Shown here piece by piece: positions 1-8,328 of a stretch of 64,000 nt of DNA. Within the stretch, counting starts at the first letter, position 1; each line of letters starts with the position of its first letter. The DNA comes from Streptomyces sp. L-9-10 (GTDB lineage: Bacteria > Actinomycetota > Actinomycetes > Streptomycetales > Streptomycetaceae). The position numbers and the translations under genes are program-made. The stretch spans positions 273,916-337,915 of the forward strand of contig NZ_PHRF01000027.1 of NCBI RefSeq assembly GCF_004151105.1, read 5' to 3'. The notes under the pieces are model-generated. The model searched no databases and was not told where the DNA came from. It saw only the letters and a program-made list of their open reading frames with translations.

Positions 1-166
1 CGGCCCTGTCCGGTCGTAGTCGGCGTGGGCGCGGGCGTGGGCGCACGGTCGTCCCCGCCGCCCCGGTCCGGGGACCCCGCCCCCGGACCCGTCCGCCGGC
101 ATCCGTTCCGCTTCGCAGGGCGGCGGCAGCCGCTTCGCAGGAGCGGCGCCCCCTGCCCGGTCGCGC

Positions 167-2260
167 TCAGCCCGGTCTGCCGTCCGGCTGGAACTCGCAC
201 CAGACCGCCTTTCCGTCCCCGCGCGGCTCGACCCCCCAGCGCGCGGCCACCGCGTCCACCAGCAGGAGCCCCCTTCCGGAGGTGGCCGCCTCGCCGGGCT
301 CCCGGCGGCGGGGCCAGACGCTGGAGCGGTCCTTGACCCACAGGCGGACCCGGCGTACCGGCTCCGGCAGGACCTCCAGGGTGAGTACGGCGCCACCCTC
401 CGTGTGGAGCAGCACATTCACCAGCAGCTCGCCGGCGGCCAGCTCCACATCGTCGATGAGCGCGGCCAGCCCCCAGTCCGCCAGCGCCTGGCGCAGCACG
501 GCGCGGCTCTCGACCAGGCCCTCCGGGTCCGCCTGGTGGACGTACAGATGGATACGGGGCGCCTGGTCGGTACCGGGATCGGGGCGGCGGCGCAGCACGA
601 GCAGCGCGATGTCGTCGCCCGTCCCCCAGCGCTCCCACAGCCGCTCCGAGAGGTGGTCGGCCAGCGCGCCCGCCTGCCCGGGACCGGCCCGTACCATCTC
701 GGCGAGGGCGTCCATCCCGACCGAGATGTCGCTGCCGGGCTCCTCGACCAGCCCGTCGGTGCACAGCACCAGGGTCTCGCCCGGTACGAGGTCGAGCCGG
801 GTCTCCGGGAACTCCTCCTGCCCGAAGGCCGTGGCGTACCCCAGCGGCAGTCCGCCGCGCAGATGGGGCCAGCCGATCCGGCCGTCGGTGTGCCGGATGA
901 GGGGGCCGAGATGGCCGGCCCGTACGGCACGTATCGCGCCGGTGACCAGGTCCACCTGGGCGTATACGCAGGTCGCGAAGCGCTCTGTGTCGAGTTCGGA
1001 GAGAAAGCGCGAGGCGCGTGCCAGGACGGTCGCGGGCGCGTGGCCCTCGCCCGCGAAGGCGCGCAGGGCGATACGCAGCTGGCCCATGATGGCGGCGGCG
1101 TGGGTGTCGTGCCCCTGGACGTCGCCGATCACGATGCCGACCCGGCCCTCGGGCAGGGTGATCACGTCGTACCAGTCGCCGCCCACCTCCCGGCCGCTCC
1201 AGGCCGCGTGATAGCGGACCGCGATCTCGGCGCCGGGGAACTCCGGGATGTCGCGGGGCAGCATGGAGGCCTGGAGGCCGGTCGCGAACTCGCGCTCCTG
1301 GTCGAAGAGGACGGCGCGCTGGAGGGACTGGGCCACGATGCCCGCCAGGCCCATCAGCGTATTGCGGTCCTCGGTCGGGAAGTGCGTGCGGTGCCGGTAG
1401 AAGAGCGCCAGACAGCCGATGGAGCGCGACTGGGCGACCAGCGGCAGGAAGGCCGCCGCGTTGGCCCCGAGCCCCCGGACGTACGGCCGGAGCCGCGGGA
1501 AGCGGTCGATCACCAGGTCGCGCAGTGAGCTGACGAACCTCGGCCGCTGGTTCAGGACGGCCTCGGCGAGCGGCAGGGAGCCGTCGAGGCGGTGGAGCCG
1601 CAGGTCGTCGAGCACGTCGATGGACTCGCCTGCCAGCGCGATGAGCTTCAGGGCGCCGCCCTCCACCACGCCGAGAGCGAGCCCGTCGGCACCGAAGTGC
1701 TCAAGGCCGCCCGCGCCCGTCAGCGCGGCGGCGACATCGTCCACGGTGATCGCCCGGGAGAGTGCGTCCGAGGCGCTGTGGGCCGCGCCTGTCATACCCG
1801 CACCGCCCGCACTGCCCGTACCGCCGGTATCACCCGTCTCCACCGGGTTGACCACGGTGAATTCGGAGAGGTCCGCCGTGGCGTTCCGCACGATGCCGAT
1901 GATGCGGTACGGACGGCCCTGTTCGTCGCGCAGGATGCGGGCTCTCGTATGGGTCCACTGCCGCATTCCGGTGCGGCGCGTCAGCTGGAAGTACGAGCCG
2001 TACGAGGACCGGCCGCTCCGGATCGCCGCGTCCACCACGGCCTGGAGGCGCAGGCCCTCCTCGCGGGGTACGCGTGACGCCAGGGTCTCGGCCACGCCGT
2101 CGTACTCGTCGGGGCGCATATCGAACACAGCGAGGCCCGCCGCATCGAGCTCGAAGGCCCCGCTTTCGAGGTCCCAGTCGAAGCTGCCCATGCGGTTCAG
2201 TGCGAGTCTCTCGTCCGCACCGATCACCGGCCGGTCCCGGTCCCGATCGCGTCCTGCCAT
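167..2260 (-). CDS. PAS-GAF-SpoIIE phosphatase with C-terminal HATPase domain
   Basis: A 697-residue cytoplasmic signalling protein. In order I see a PAS-like fold (about 20-130), a GAF domain (about 165-315), a PP2C/SpoIIE serine phosphatase core (about 335-555, with SGREVGGDWYDV and GDVQGHD holding the metal-binding aspartates) and an anti-sigma-type histidine-kinase-like ATPase fold (about 565-690, with ELLVNVLLHT and SGRGLLLVDAV). Streptomyces has many such proteins, thought to dephosphorylate anti-sigma-factor antagonists while the ATPase domain acts as serine kinase or anti-sigma factor. The sensed ligand cannot be told from sequence. The ATG follows a GGAG about 10 bases upstream. It is divergent from the GH127 gene; the 166 bases beyond its stop hold no recognisable gene. 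Confidence 0.9.
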   Translation of the reverse strand: MAGRDRDRDRPVIGADERLALNRMGSFDWDLESGAFELDAAGLAVFDMRPDEYDGVAETLASRVPREEGLRLQAVVDAAIRSGRSSYGSYFQLTRRTGMRQWTHTRARILRDEQGRPYRIIGIVRNATADLSEFTVVNPVETGDTGGTGSAGGAGMTGAAHSASDALSRAITVDDVAAALTGAGGLEHFGADGLALGVVEGGALKLIALAGESIDVLDDLRLHRLDGSLPLAEAVLNQRPRFVSSLRDLVIDRFPRLRPYVRGLGANAAAFLPLVAQSRSIGCLALFYRHRTHFPTEDRNTLMGLAGIVAQSLQRAVLFDQEREFATGLQASMLPRDIPEFPGAEIAVRYHAAWSGREVGGDWYDVITLPEGRVGIVIGDVQGHDTHAAAIMGQLRIALRAFAGEGHAPATVLARASRFLSELDTERFATCVYAQVDLVTGAIRAVRAGHLGPLIRHTDGRIGWPHLRGGLPLGYATAFGQEEFPETRLDLVPGETLVLCTDGLVEEPGSDISVGMDALAEMVRAGPGQAGALADHLSERLWERWGTGDDIALLVLRRRPDPGTDQAPRIHLYVHQADPEGLVESRAVLRQALADWGLAALIDDVELAAGELLVNVLLHTEGGAVLTLEVLPEPVRRVRLWVKDRSSVWPRRREPGEAATSGRGLLLVDAVAARWGVEPRGDGKAVWCEFQPDGRPG

Positions 2261-2570
2261 GCGCCCGCTCCGGAGGTGGGCTGGGGAGCCCGGTCAGCCG
2301 GCCGGGGCTCCTCACTGAGTTTCGTGGCGTTCGAACGCATGTAGCGTAACTTTCCCGGCAAAACGTCGCACTATGGGCCGGACCGAGACCGCCGCCCGGC
2401 CTGCCCGTCGATCGGGCCCCGCGGCGGGCCGCCGGGCCGAAGGATCAGCCCGTCTTCCGGTCCGCCCCGCCCCACGCCTGGACAGAGCGACAGCCGCGTG
2501 CTGTGATGCCAACTCCCCCTGTTTTCAACGTTGTACAGCTCGGCACTGACATGGATGGGAGTCCCTGATC
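2261..2570. other. Divergent intergenic region, phosphatase / GH127
   Basis: 310 bases without a gene between divergent starts; both promoters must lie here. It is less GC-rich than its flanks near 2325-2385 and 2490-2555. The only distinct element is the palindrome near the GH127 start, listed separately. Confidence 0.6.
2526..2533 (+). promoter_or_regulatory. Possible LacI-type operator before GH127 gene
   Basis: CAACGTTG is a perfect 8-base palindrome with a central CG, 37 bases before the GH127 start and flanked by T-rich DNA. Central-CG palindromes are typical of LacI-family sites controlling sugar genes. It is short and could arise by chance. Confidence 0.3.
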
Positions 2571-5066
2571 ATGCTCGACCGACGACGTTTTCTGCACACC
2601 GGCGCCCTCGCGATCGGCAGCGGGGGCCTGCTCGGCCCCTTCGCGTCCGCCGCCTCCGCCTCCACCCCCGCCTCCGCCGTAGCCCCGGCCTCCATCCCCG
2701 CCTCCGCCTCCGCCTCCTCCGTGGCCCCGGCACCCGGCGGCTGGTACGCGCCGAACGCCGCGCCGCTCGCCCCCACCGCCTTCCAGAAACTCCCTCTCGG
2801 CAGCGTCACGGCCCGGGGCTGGCTCTCGGGGCAGCTGCGCCTCCTCCTCGACGGCCTCTTCGGCCGCTACGCCGAGATCTCCCACTTCCTGCGGTTCGAC
2901 GAGTCCGGCTGGGTCCATCCGGAGAAGGACGGCTGGGAGGAAGTCACCTACTGGCTGCGCGGATATGTCAGTCTCGCCGCGCTCACCGGCGACCGGGACG
3001 CCCTCGCCACGAGCCGCCGCTGGATCGACGCGATCCTCGCCACACAGCGGCCGGACGGTTTCTTCGGCCCGACCCGGCTGCGTACCGCGCTCAACGGCGG
3101 CCCCGACTTCTGGCCGTACCTCCCGCTGCTCCAGGCGCTGCGTTCGCACGAGGAGTTCACCGGCGACGAGCGGATCCTGCCGTTCATCGTGCGCTTCCTC
3201 CGCTATATGGACGCGCAGGGCCCTGGGGCGTTCAACTCCAGCTGGGTTTCCAAGCGTTGGGGCGACGGCCTCGACATCGCGATGTGGGTCTACAACCGCA
3301 CCCGCGAGCCCTTCCTGCTCGGCCTGGCCGACACCATGCACACCCACGGCGCGAACTGGGTCGACCACTTCCCCGATCTGCACAATGTCAATATCGCCCA
3401 GGGTTTCCGCGAGCCCGCGCAGTACGCCCTGCGCTCGGGGTCCGCCGGCCTCACCCGGTCCACCTACCGCAACTACGCGGCCATCATGGGCACTTACGGC
3501 CAGTTCCCCGGTGGCGGATTCGCGGGGGACGAGAACGCCCGGCCCGGCTTCGGTGACCCCCGGCAGGGCTTCGAGACCTGCGGAATCGTCGAGTTCATGG
3601 CCAGCCATGAACTGCTCACCCGTATCACCGGCGACCCGGTGTGGGCCGACCGCTGCGAGGAGCTGGCCTTCAACATGCTCCCGGCCGCCACGGACCCGTG
3701 GGGCAGGGGCGTGCACTACATCACCTCCGCCAACGGCATCGGTCTCGACAACTCCCGTAAGACGCAGGGGCAGTTCCAGAACGGCTTCGCGATGCAGTCG
3801 TTCCAGCCGGGCGTCGACCAGTACCGCTGCTGCCCGCACAACTACGGCATGGGCTGGACCTACTTCACCGAGGAGCTGTGGCTCGCGACCCCCGACCGGG
3901 GGCTGGCCGCCTCGATGTACGCGGCGAGCCGTGTCCGCGCGAAGGTCGCCGACGGCACGGAGATCACCGTCGCCGAGGACACCGACTATCCCTTCAAGGA
4001 AACGATCACACTCACCGTCTCCACCCCGCGCCGCCTCCGCTTCCCGTTGTATCTGCGGATACCCGGCTGGTGCGAACAACCCGGACTGTCCGTCAACGGG
4101 CGGCGCACAACCGCCACGGCGGGCCCCTCCTTCGCCAAGGTCGACCGCACATGGAGCGACGGTGACCGGGTGACACTGCGGCTGCCGCAGCGCACCACCG
4201 TACGCCGCTGGGACGACAACCACGGCGCCGTCAGCATCGACCACGGCCCGCTGACCTACTCCCTGCGGATCGGCGAGCGGTACGAGCGCTACGCCGGGAC
4301 GGACGACTTCCCGGAACTCGCCGTGCACGCGAGCGGACCGTGGAACTACGGCCTCGCCACCGACGGGCCCGCGGATCCTCCGGCGGATCTGCGGTTCTCC
4401 GCCGACAGCGGCCCGCTGTCGGGCGATCCCTTCACCCAGGAGGGCACCCCGGTCCGGATCACCGCCCCCGCCCGCCGGATCGCCGAGTGGGTCGCGGACG
4501 ACGAGCGGGTCATCGCTCCCCTCCAGGACGGCCCGGCCCGCAGCACGTCGGCCGTGGAGCGGGTCACGCTGATCCCGATGGGCGCGGCCAGGCTCCGTGT
4601 CACCGCCTTCCCGACCGCGCACCCCGAAGGCCGGCCCTGGACACCCGAACCCGCCTTCCACCGCGTCCAGAACAAGCACAGCGGGAAGGTCCTGGCCGTG
4701 GACAGGATGTCGCTGGCCGACAGCGCCCGGGTGGTGCAGTTCGACAACTCCGGTACGGCGGACCATGCCTGGCAGCTGACCGACGCGGGCGGCGGCTGGT
4801 CCCTGATCCGGAACGGGAACAGCGGCAAGGTGCTCGGCGTCGACGGAATGTCCACCGCCGACAGCGCGCCGGTGGTGCAGTTCGCGGACAACGGGACCGA
4901 CGACCACCTCTGGCAACTGCTGGACAACGGCGACGGCTGGTACCGCATCCGCAACAAGCACAGCGGGAAGGTGCTGGGCGTCGACGGGATGTCGACCGCC
5001 AACAGCGCCCAGGTGGTCCAGTTCGACGACAACGGCACGGACGACCATCTGTGGAAGCTGCTCTGA
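2571..5066 (+). CDS. Secreted GH127 beta-L-arabinofuranosidase with ricin-type tail
   Basis: An 831-residue exported glycosidase. A twin-arginine signal (DRRRFL at 3-8, hydrophobic stretch, Ala-rich end) is followed by a Pro/Ala/Ser spacer and a GH127 (DUF1680) catalytic region from about 65 to 620. The family's zinc/cysteine centre is visible: Glu335 and Cys337 (FETCG) and the Cys420-Cys421 pair (YRCCPHN), matching the Glu/Cys/Cys-Cys set of characterised beta-L-arabinofuranosidases whose nucleophile is a cysteine. From about 695 to the end are three near-identical beta-trefoil repeats (HSGKVLGVDGMST...VVQF..NGT.DH.W.L), a ricin-B/CBM13-like sugar-binding domain. Predicted to remove arabinofuranosyl groups from plant glycans outside the cell. 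ATG follows GGGAG. Exact linkage preference is unknown. Confidence 0.9.
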   Translation: MLDRRRFLHTGALAIGSGGLLGPFASAASASTPASAVAPASIPASASASSVAPAPGGWYAPNAAPLAPTAFQKLPLGSVTARGWLSGQLRLLLDGLFGRYAEISHFLRFDESGWVHPEKDGWEEVTYWLRGYVSLAALTGDRDALATSRRWIDAILATQRPDGFFGPTRLRTALNGGPDFWPYLPLLQALRSHEEFTGDERILPFIVRFLRYMDAQGPGAFNSSWVSKRWGDGLDIAMWVYNRTREPFLLGLADTMHTHGANWVDHFPDLHNVNIAQGFREPAQYALRSGSAGLTRSTYRNYAAIMGTYGQFPGGGFAGDENARPGFGDPRQGFETCGIVEFMASHELLTRITGDPVWADRCEELAFNMLPAATDPWGRGVHYITSANGIGLDNSRKTQGQFQNGFAMQSFQPGVDQYRCCPHNYGMGWTYFTEELWLATPDRGLAASMYAASRVRAKVADGTEITVAEDTDYPFKETITLTVSTPRRLRFPLYLRIPGWCEQPGLSVNGRRTTATAGPSFAKVDRTWSDGDRVTLRLPQRTTVRRWDDNHGAVSIDHGPLTYSLRIGERYERYAGTDDFPELAVHASGPWNYGLATDGPADPPADLRFSADSGPLSGDPFTQEGTPVRITAPARRIAEWVADDERVIAPLQDGPARSTSAVERVTLIPMGAARLRVTAFPTAHPEGRPWTPEPAFHRVQNKHSGKVLAVDRMSLADSARVVQFDNSGTADHAWQLTDAGGGWSLIRNGNSGKVLGVDGMSTADSAPVVQFADNGTDDHLWQLLDNGDGWYRIRNKHSGKVLGVDGMSTANSAQVVQFDDNGTDDHLWKLL

Positions 5067-5112
5067 CAGGCTCCCGACACGGCCGCGAGCGCGCCGGGAT
5101 CGCGCACGGCTC

Positions 5113-5165
5113 TTGACGTGTACGGGGCGCGGGAGAAGCATCTCCGGTACTCAGAGAGCGCTCTC
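5113..5165 (+). promoter_or_regulatory. Promoter and LacI-type palindrome before CBM32 gene
   Basis: TTGACG at 5113-5118 is a good -35; a weak -10 (AAGCAT, 5136-5141) follows at 17 bases. Just downstream, GAGAGCGCTCTC (5154-5165) is a perfect 12-base palindrome placed where a start-site repressor would bind. Its core GAGCGCTC is the same as the core of the CebR boxes at 59.7-59.8 kb, but the outer bases differ, so a different LacI-family regulator is likely. Confidence 0.6.
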
Positions 5166-5219
5166 CAGGCTCTCTCCCACCGCACCTCCCGCATCGCCGA
5201 AGACTCAGGAGACCTGCCC

Positions 5220-7424
5220 ATGCACGCTCCTCCGCTCGCTTCACCGGTGTTCCGCAGACCCTCGCCCGCACGCCGGCGCCCCGCGAGCAGGCGAGGGCTC
5301 GCCGCCTCCCTCGCGGCCACCCTGATCGCCTCCCTGTTACTCCTCATCCCCGGCACCTCCGCCCAGGCCGCGCCCACCCTGCTCTCCCAGGGCAAGCCCG
5401 TGACCGCCTCCAGCCAGGAGAACGGCGGCACCCCCGCCACCGGAGCCGTCGACGGCGACAACGGGACCCGCTGGTCGAGCGCCGCGTCCGATCCGCAGTG
5501 GATCCAGGTCGACCTCGGCGCCACCGCCGCCGTCAGCCAGATCGTTCTGCGCTGGGAGACCGCCTACGCCACGGCGTACCGGATCGAGTTCTCGGCGAAC
5601 GGCACGAACTGGACCACCGCGTACTCCACCGCCACCGGGCCCGGCGGCACGGAGACGCTCAATGTCTCGGGCAACGCCCGCTACGTGCGGGTGTACGGCA
5701 CCGCGCGCGCCACCCAGTGGGGCTACTCGCTCTGGGAGTTCCAGGTCTTCGGCGGCACCTCCGGCGGCGGGGACCCGCTCCCGGGCGGTGGTGATCTGGG
5801 GCCGAACGTGGTGGTCTTCGATCCGTCGACGCCCAATATCCAGGGCAGGCTGGACGAGATCTTCCGCCAGCAGGAATCGGCGCAGTTCGGCTCGGGCCGC
5901 TACCAGCTGCTGTTCAAGCCCGGCACGTACAACAACATCAACGCCCAGCTCGGCTTCTACACCTCGATCTCCGGCCTCGGGCTCTCGCCCGACGACACCA
6001 CCTTCAACGGTGATGTGACCGTGGACGCCGGCTGGTTCAACGGCAACGCCACCCAGAACTTCTGGCGCTCCGCCGAGAACCTCGCCCTCAACCCCGTCAA
6101 CGGCACCAACCGCTGGGCCGTCGCCCAGGCCGCGCCCTTCCGCCGTATGCACGTCAAGGGTGGCCTCAACCTCGCTCCCAACGGCTACGGCTGGGCCAGC
6201 GGCGGCTACATCGCCGACAGCCGTATCGACGGCACCGTCGGCCCCTACTCCCAGCAGCAGTGGTACACCCGCGACAGCTCCGTCGGCGGCTGGACCAACG
6301 GCGTCTGGAACATGACCTTCTCCGGTGTCGAAGGCGCGCCCGCCCAGAGCTTCCCCAACCCGCCCTACACCACCCTCAACACCACCCCCGTCTCCCGCGA
6401 GAAGCCCTTCCTCTACCTCGACGGGAACGCCTACAAGGTGTTCGTCCCCGCCAAGCGCACCAACGCGCGCGGCACCACCTGGGGCAATGGCGCACCGCAG
6501 GGCCAGTCGCTGCCGCTCGACCAGTTCTATGTCGTCAAGCCGGGCGCGACCGCCGCGACGATCAATCAGGCGCTCGCGCAGGGGCTCAACCTGCTGTTCA
6601 CACCCGGCATTTACCACGTCGACCAGCCGATCAACGTGAACCGCGCCAACACCGTCGTGCTGGGGCTCGGGCTCGCCACGATCGTGCCGGACAACGGGGT
6701 GACCGCCATGAAGGTCGCCGATGTGGACGGGGTGAAGCTGGCCGGGTTCCTGATCGACGCCGGTCCGGTGAACTCTCCGACGCTTCTGGAGGTCGGCCCC
6801 CAGGGCGCGTCCGCGGACCACTCCGCCAATCCGACGACCGTGCAGGACGTGTTCATCAGGATCGGCGGCGCGGGCCCCGGCAAGGCCACCACCAGCATGG
6901 TGGTCAACAGCGACGACACGATCATCGACCACACCTGGGTCTGGCGCGCCGACCACGGCGCCGGCGTCGGCTGGGAGACCAACCGCGCGGATTACGGTAT
7001 CCGGGTCAACGGCGACGACGTGCTGGCCACGGGGCTCTTCGTCGAGCACTTCAACAAGTACGACGTGGAGTGGTACGGCGAGAACGGCAGGACGATCTTC
7101 TTCCAGAACGAGAAGGCGTATGACGCACCCAACCAGGCCGCCATCCAGAACGGATCCATCAAGGGCTACGCCGCCTACAAGGTCGCCGACTCCGTCAACA
7201 ACCATGAGGGCTGGGGTCTGGGCAGCTACTGCAACTACACCTCGGACTCGACGATCCAGCAGGATCACGGCTTCCAGGCGCCGGTCAAACCCGGAGTGAG
7301 ATTCCACGATCTCCTGGTCGTCTCGCTCGGCGGGATGGGCCAGTACAACCATGTGATCAACAGCATCGGGTCACCCACCTCGGGAACCTCGACGGTTCCG
7401 TCGACGGTGACCTCGTTCCCGTAG
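5220..7424 (+). CDS. Secreted CBM32 (F5/8C) plus right-handed beta-helix protein
   Basis: A 734-residue exported protein. The ATG at 5220 follows AGGAGA; an upstream in-frame ATG would cross the operator. Arg-rich n-region and hydrophobic core end at SAQA (Sec signal, about 1-54). Residues about 57-175 form a discoidin/CBM32 sugar-binding domain (VTASSQENGG...RWSS...WIQVDLG...WEFQVFGG), then a Gly linker and a long region with repeated hydrophobic-turn patterns typical of pectin-lyase-like beta-helices (NVVVFDPSTPNIQG..., LLFKPGTYNN, LLFTPGIYHVDQP, VNGDDVLATGLFVEH). Related Streptomyces proteins are often labelled coagulation factor 5/8 domain proteins, and some resemble alpha-1,3-glucanases (GH87). 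I cannot assign a substrate. A strong terminator follows. Confidence 0.75.
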   Translation: MHAPPLASPVFRRPSPARRRPASRRGLAASLAATLIASLLLLIPGTSAQAAPTLLSQGKPVTASSQENGGTPATGAVDGDNGTRWSSAASDPQWIQVDLGATAAVSQIVLRWETAYATAYRIEFSANGTNWTTAYSTATGPGGTETLNVSGNARYVRVYGTARATQWGYSLWEFQVFGGTSGGGDPLPGGGDLGPNVVVFDPSTPNIQGRLDEIFRQQESAQFGSGRYQLLFKPGTYNNINAQLGFYTSISGLGLSPDDTTFNGDVTVDAGWFNGNATQNFWRSAENLALNPVNGTNRWAVAQAAPFRRMHVKGGLNLAPNGYGWASGGYIADSRIDGTVGPYSQQQWYTRDSSVGGWTNGVWNMTFSGVEGAPAQSFPNPPYTTLNTTPVSREKPFLYLDGNAYKVFVPAKRTNARGTTWGNGAPQGQSLPLDQFYVVKPGATAATINQALAQGLNLLFTPGIYHVDQPINVNRANTVVLGLGLATIVPDNGVTAMKVADVDGVKLAGFLIDAGPVNSPTLLEVGPQGASADHSANPTTVQDVFIRIGGAGPGKATTSMVVNSDDTIIDHTWVWRADHGAGVGWETNRADYGIRVNGDDVLATGLFVEHFNKYDVEWYGENGRTIFFQNEKAYDAPNQAAIQNGSIKGYAAYKVADSVNNHEGWGLGSYCNYTSDSTIQQDHGFQAPVKPGVRFHDLLVVSLGGMGQYNHVINSIGSPTSGTSTVPSTVTSFP

Positions 7425-7454
7425 GTGATCCCGCGGTAGGGCGTCCCGCATGAA

Positions 7455-7499
7455 GGGGCCCGGCCTCGCACCGCGCACCGCGCGCCGAGGCCGGGCCCC
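7455..7499 (+). terminator. Strong hairpin after CBM32/beta-helix gene
   Basis: A perfect 14-base stem (GGGGCCCGGCCTCG at 7455-7468 against 7486-7499) with a 17-base loop, 30 bases after the stop codon. There is no U-run, as is usual in Streptomyces. Confidence 0.85.
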
Positions 7500-7766
7500 G
7501 CCCGTTACCCGACCGGCGGGCCGGCACCGTGCACCGGCCGGGTGCGCCGCCCCCGTACGGCGCAACCATTCATACGATCGGCCGGGCGGCACACCGAGAA
7601 GCTGCGGCTCCCCGTGACGCGCTCGATGATGCGCCGAAGACCCCGCCGTCCACGGGCTGTCCACGGAGCCGGGCACCGAACGTCGGCATCGAAGACGCGA
7701 GCGAAATCCGCACAGATAGCCGATGCCCGGAATGCACCGTTACGCACCCGTGCCCAGACTGACGGC
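7500..7766. other. Leader region before NUDIX gene
   Basis: 267 bases between the terminator and the NUDIX start. It must hold the NUDIX promoter. In-frame codons upstream of 7767 look non-coding and no clear regulatory motif is visible. Confidence 0.5.
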
Positions 7767-8261
7767 ATGTCGGGCAAACAGAGCGCTGGCCTCCTCGTGT
7801 ACCGGGTGACGGACACCGGTACCGAAGTGCTCCTCGGGCACATGGGCGGACCGTTCTGGTCCGGCCGCGATGCCGCCGCCTGGTCGATCCCCAAGGGTGA
7901 GCACGGACCGGACGAGCGGCCGGAGGACGCCGCCCGCCGCGAGTTCCAGGAGGAACTCGGCCTGCCGGCGCCCGACGGACCGTGGATCCCGCTCGGCGGG
8001 ATGCGGCAACGGAGTGGCAAGACGGTCACGGTCTGGGCCGTAGAGGGGGATCTCGAACCCGCCCTCGCCGTGCCCGGCACTTTCACCATGGAGTGGCCGA
8101 GAGGATCGGGTGTCCTGCGCGAATTCCCCGAGCTGGACCGTGTCGCCTGGTTCTCGCTGGAGAACGCCGTGGAGCCACTGGTGACGGGGCAGCGGGTCTT
8201 CCTCGACCGGCTGAGCGAGTGCATAGGCGACGGCCACAGGCCGTCCCCGCCCAGCCGCTGA
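7767..8261 (+). CDS. NUDIX hydrolase
   Basis: A 164-residue cytoplasmic protein with a full Nudix box G-x5-E-x7-REFQEELGL in residues about 42-66 (GEHGPDE...RREFQEELGL), which binds Mg2+ and cleaves nucleoside diphosphate-linked compounds. The family start MSGKQSAGLLVYR at 7767 is chosen because the reading frame upstream has no Nudix similarity. The motif context (WSIPKGEHGP) resembles NTP/diadenosine-polyphosphate-type Nudix enzymes, but substrate cannot be inferred. The chitosanase gene starts 67 bases downstream and could be cotranscribed. Confidence 0.88.
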   Translation: MSGKQSAGLLVYRVTDTGTEVLLGHMGGPFWSGRDAAAWSIPKGEHGPDERPEDAARREFQEELGLPAPDGPWIPLGGMRQRSGKTVTVWAVEGDLEPALAVPGTFTMEWPRGSGVLREFPELDRVAWFSLENAVEPLVTGQRVFLDRLSECIGDGHRPSPPSR

Positions 8262-8328
8262 CCCCGCCATCCGGGTGCCGCCCAGGCGCGCCGTCCGGTC
8301 CGGTTCATTCAGGAAAGGGATCTTCTCC

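Noticed and set aside
2445..5141. Open frame of nearly 900 codons on the minus strand opposite the GH127 gene.
   Set aside because: A shadow of the GC-biased third positions of GH127; its translation is low-complexity Val/Gly/Arg with no domain, and it starts and ends without ribosome sites.
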